From: an uncultured Collinsella sp. | Lineage (GTDB): Bacteria; Actinomycetota; Coriobacteriia; Coriobacteriales; Coriobacteriaceae | DNA length: 64,000 nt | NCBI GenBank assembly: GCA_900754525.1 | Contig: CAAEDE010000040.1 | Span: 7,397 to 71,396 of the forward strand | Direction: 5' to 3' | Shown: piece after piece, positions 63,981 to 64,000 of the stretch | Layout: each line of letters begins with the position of its first letter | Numbering within the stretch: position 1 is the first letter of the stretch | Translations under genes and position numbers: made by a program | The notes under the pieces: generated by a model | The model's database searches: none | Seen by the model: only the letters and a program-made list of their open reading frames with translations | Told to the model about the DNA's origin: nothing

Positions 63981-64000
63981 AACCCGATACCCTGAGGGCC

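Larger units (their letters stand above)
63509..64000. other. AT-rich tail of the window
   Basis: No confident gene. A minus-strand frame (63385-63753) overlaps the end of the previous gene and is judged unlikely. An imperfect hairpin (GGAGCTAG...CTGGCTCC) around 63538-63566 may end the upstream transcript. Confidence 0.3.

Noticed and set aside
1..64000. CRISPR arrays, rRNA and tRNA genes
   Set aside because: No regularly spaced repeats and no tRNA or rRNA-like sequences were recognised by eye; a tRNAscan and CRISPR search would confirm.

Overview
The window is one contiguous stretch of a high-GC, Gram-positive, anaerobic bacterial chromosome, most likely a Collinsella or close relative (Coriobacteriia). 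This is an inference from gene content and codon style, not a database match. Supporting points are the class III fructose-bisphosphatase, the folate C1 enzymes (Fhs, FolD, FchA), a superoxide reductase, tandem GtrA proteins, Lys/Ser/Asp-rich surface proteins and the absence of respiratory genes. Most of the window is visibly GC-rich. Both ends (about 1-3360 and 62600-64000), the palindromic element at 22912-23143 and parts of some intergenic gaps are visibly AT-richer and look like accessory DNA.

Layout. 1-3.3 kb: a YfcC-type carrier (cut by the window edge) divergent from arginine deiminase, which is followed by a coupled XRE/S24 regulator whose S24 catalytic residues are missing. 3.4-13.7 kb: housekeeping genes (QueH, a DUF3267 protein, a methionyl-tRNA-synthetase-like protein, an RNA m5C methyltransferase, a TIM-barrel-like protein, DegV, class III FBPase, two GtrA paralogues). 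13.9-18.9 kb: the most interesting locus, a cobalamin-riboswitch-controlled operon of two membrane-anchored DUF4430 (transcobalamin C-terminal-like) proteins. The larger carries four DUF4430 repeats, a beta-propeller, an InlB-type repeat and a C-terminal membrane anchor. 19-24.7 kb: an ABC1/UbiB kinase with a small partner, a C69 dipeptidase, a 232-bp palindromic element, and the FchA-FolD folate pair. 25-34.2 kb: a lipoprotein, a Tat-exported surface phosphatidylinositol phospholipase C, a PDDEXK (DUF1016) nuclease, a zinc-ribbon protein, a CDF metal exporter and a low-complexity membrane protein. 34.4-55.4 kb, nearly all on the minus strand: Fhs, RuvCAB with a LexA-type SOS box, a degenerate NAD-synthetase-like protein, superoxide reductase, a SWIM/SNF2 helicase, DnaE, and AddA/AddB. 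55.5-62.6 kb: a TrpR-like regulator, a holin-like membrane protein, an Rrf2 regulator divergent from cysK, MnmA, an M42 peptidase and an iron alcohol dehydrogenase. 62.6-64 kb: AT-rich sequence with a LURP-one-like protein, a 16-bp direct repeat and a 36-bp perfect palindrome.

How the genes fit together. Three themes recur. C1-folate metabolism: Fhs, FchA and FolD interconvert formate, formyl-, methenyl- and methylene-THF. DNA repair and recombination: RuvABC, AddAB and DnaE. Sulfur and thiolation: Rrf2, CysK and a CxxC-type MnmA. The surface proteome (DUF4430 proteins, PI-PLC, lipoprotein) fits a gut commensal that captures cofactors and host-derived lipid headgroups. I saw no rRNA, tRNA, CRISPR array or intact transposase. 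Repetitive DNA is limited to small palindromic elements and short repeats.
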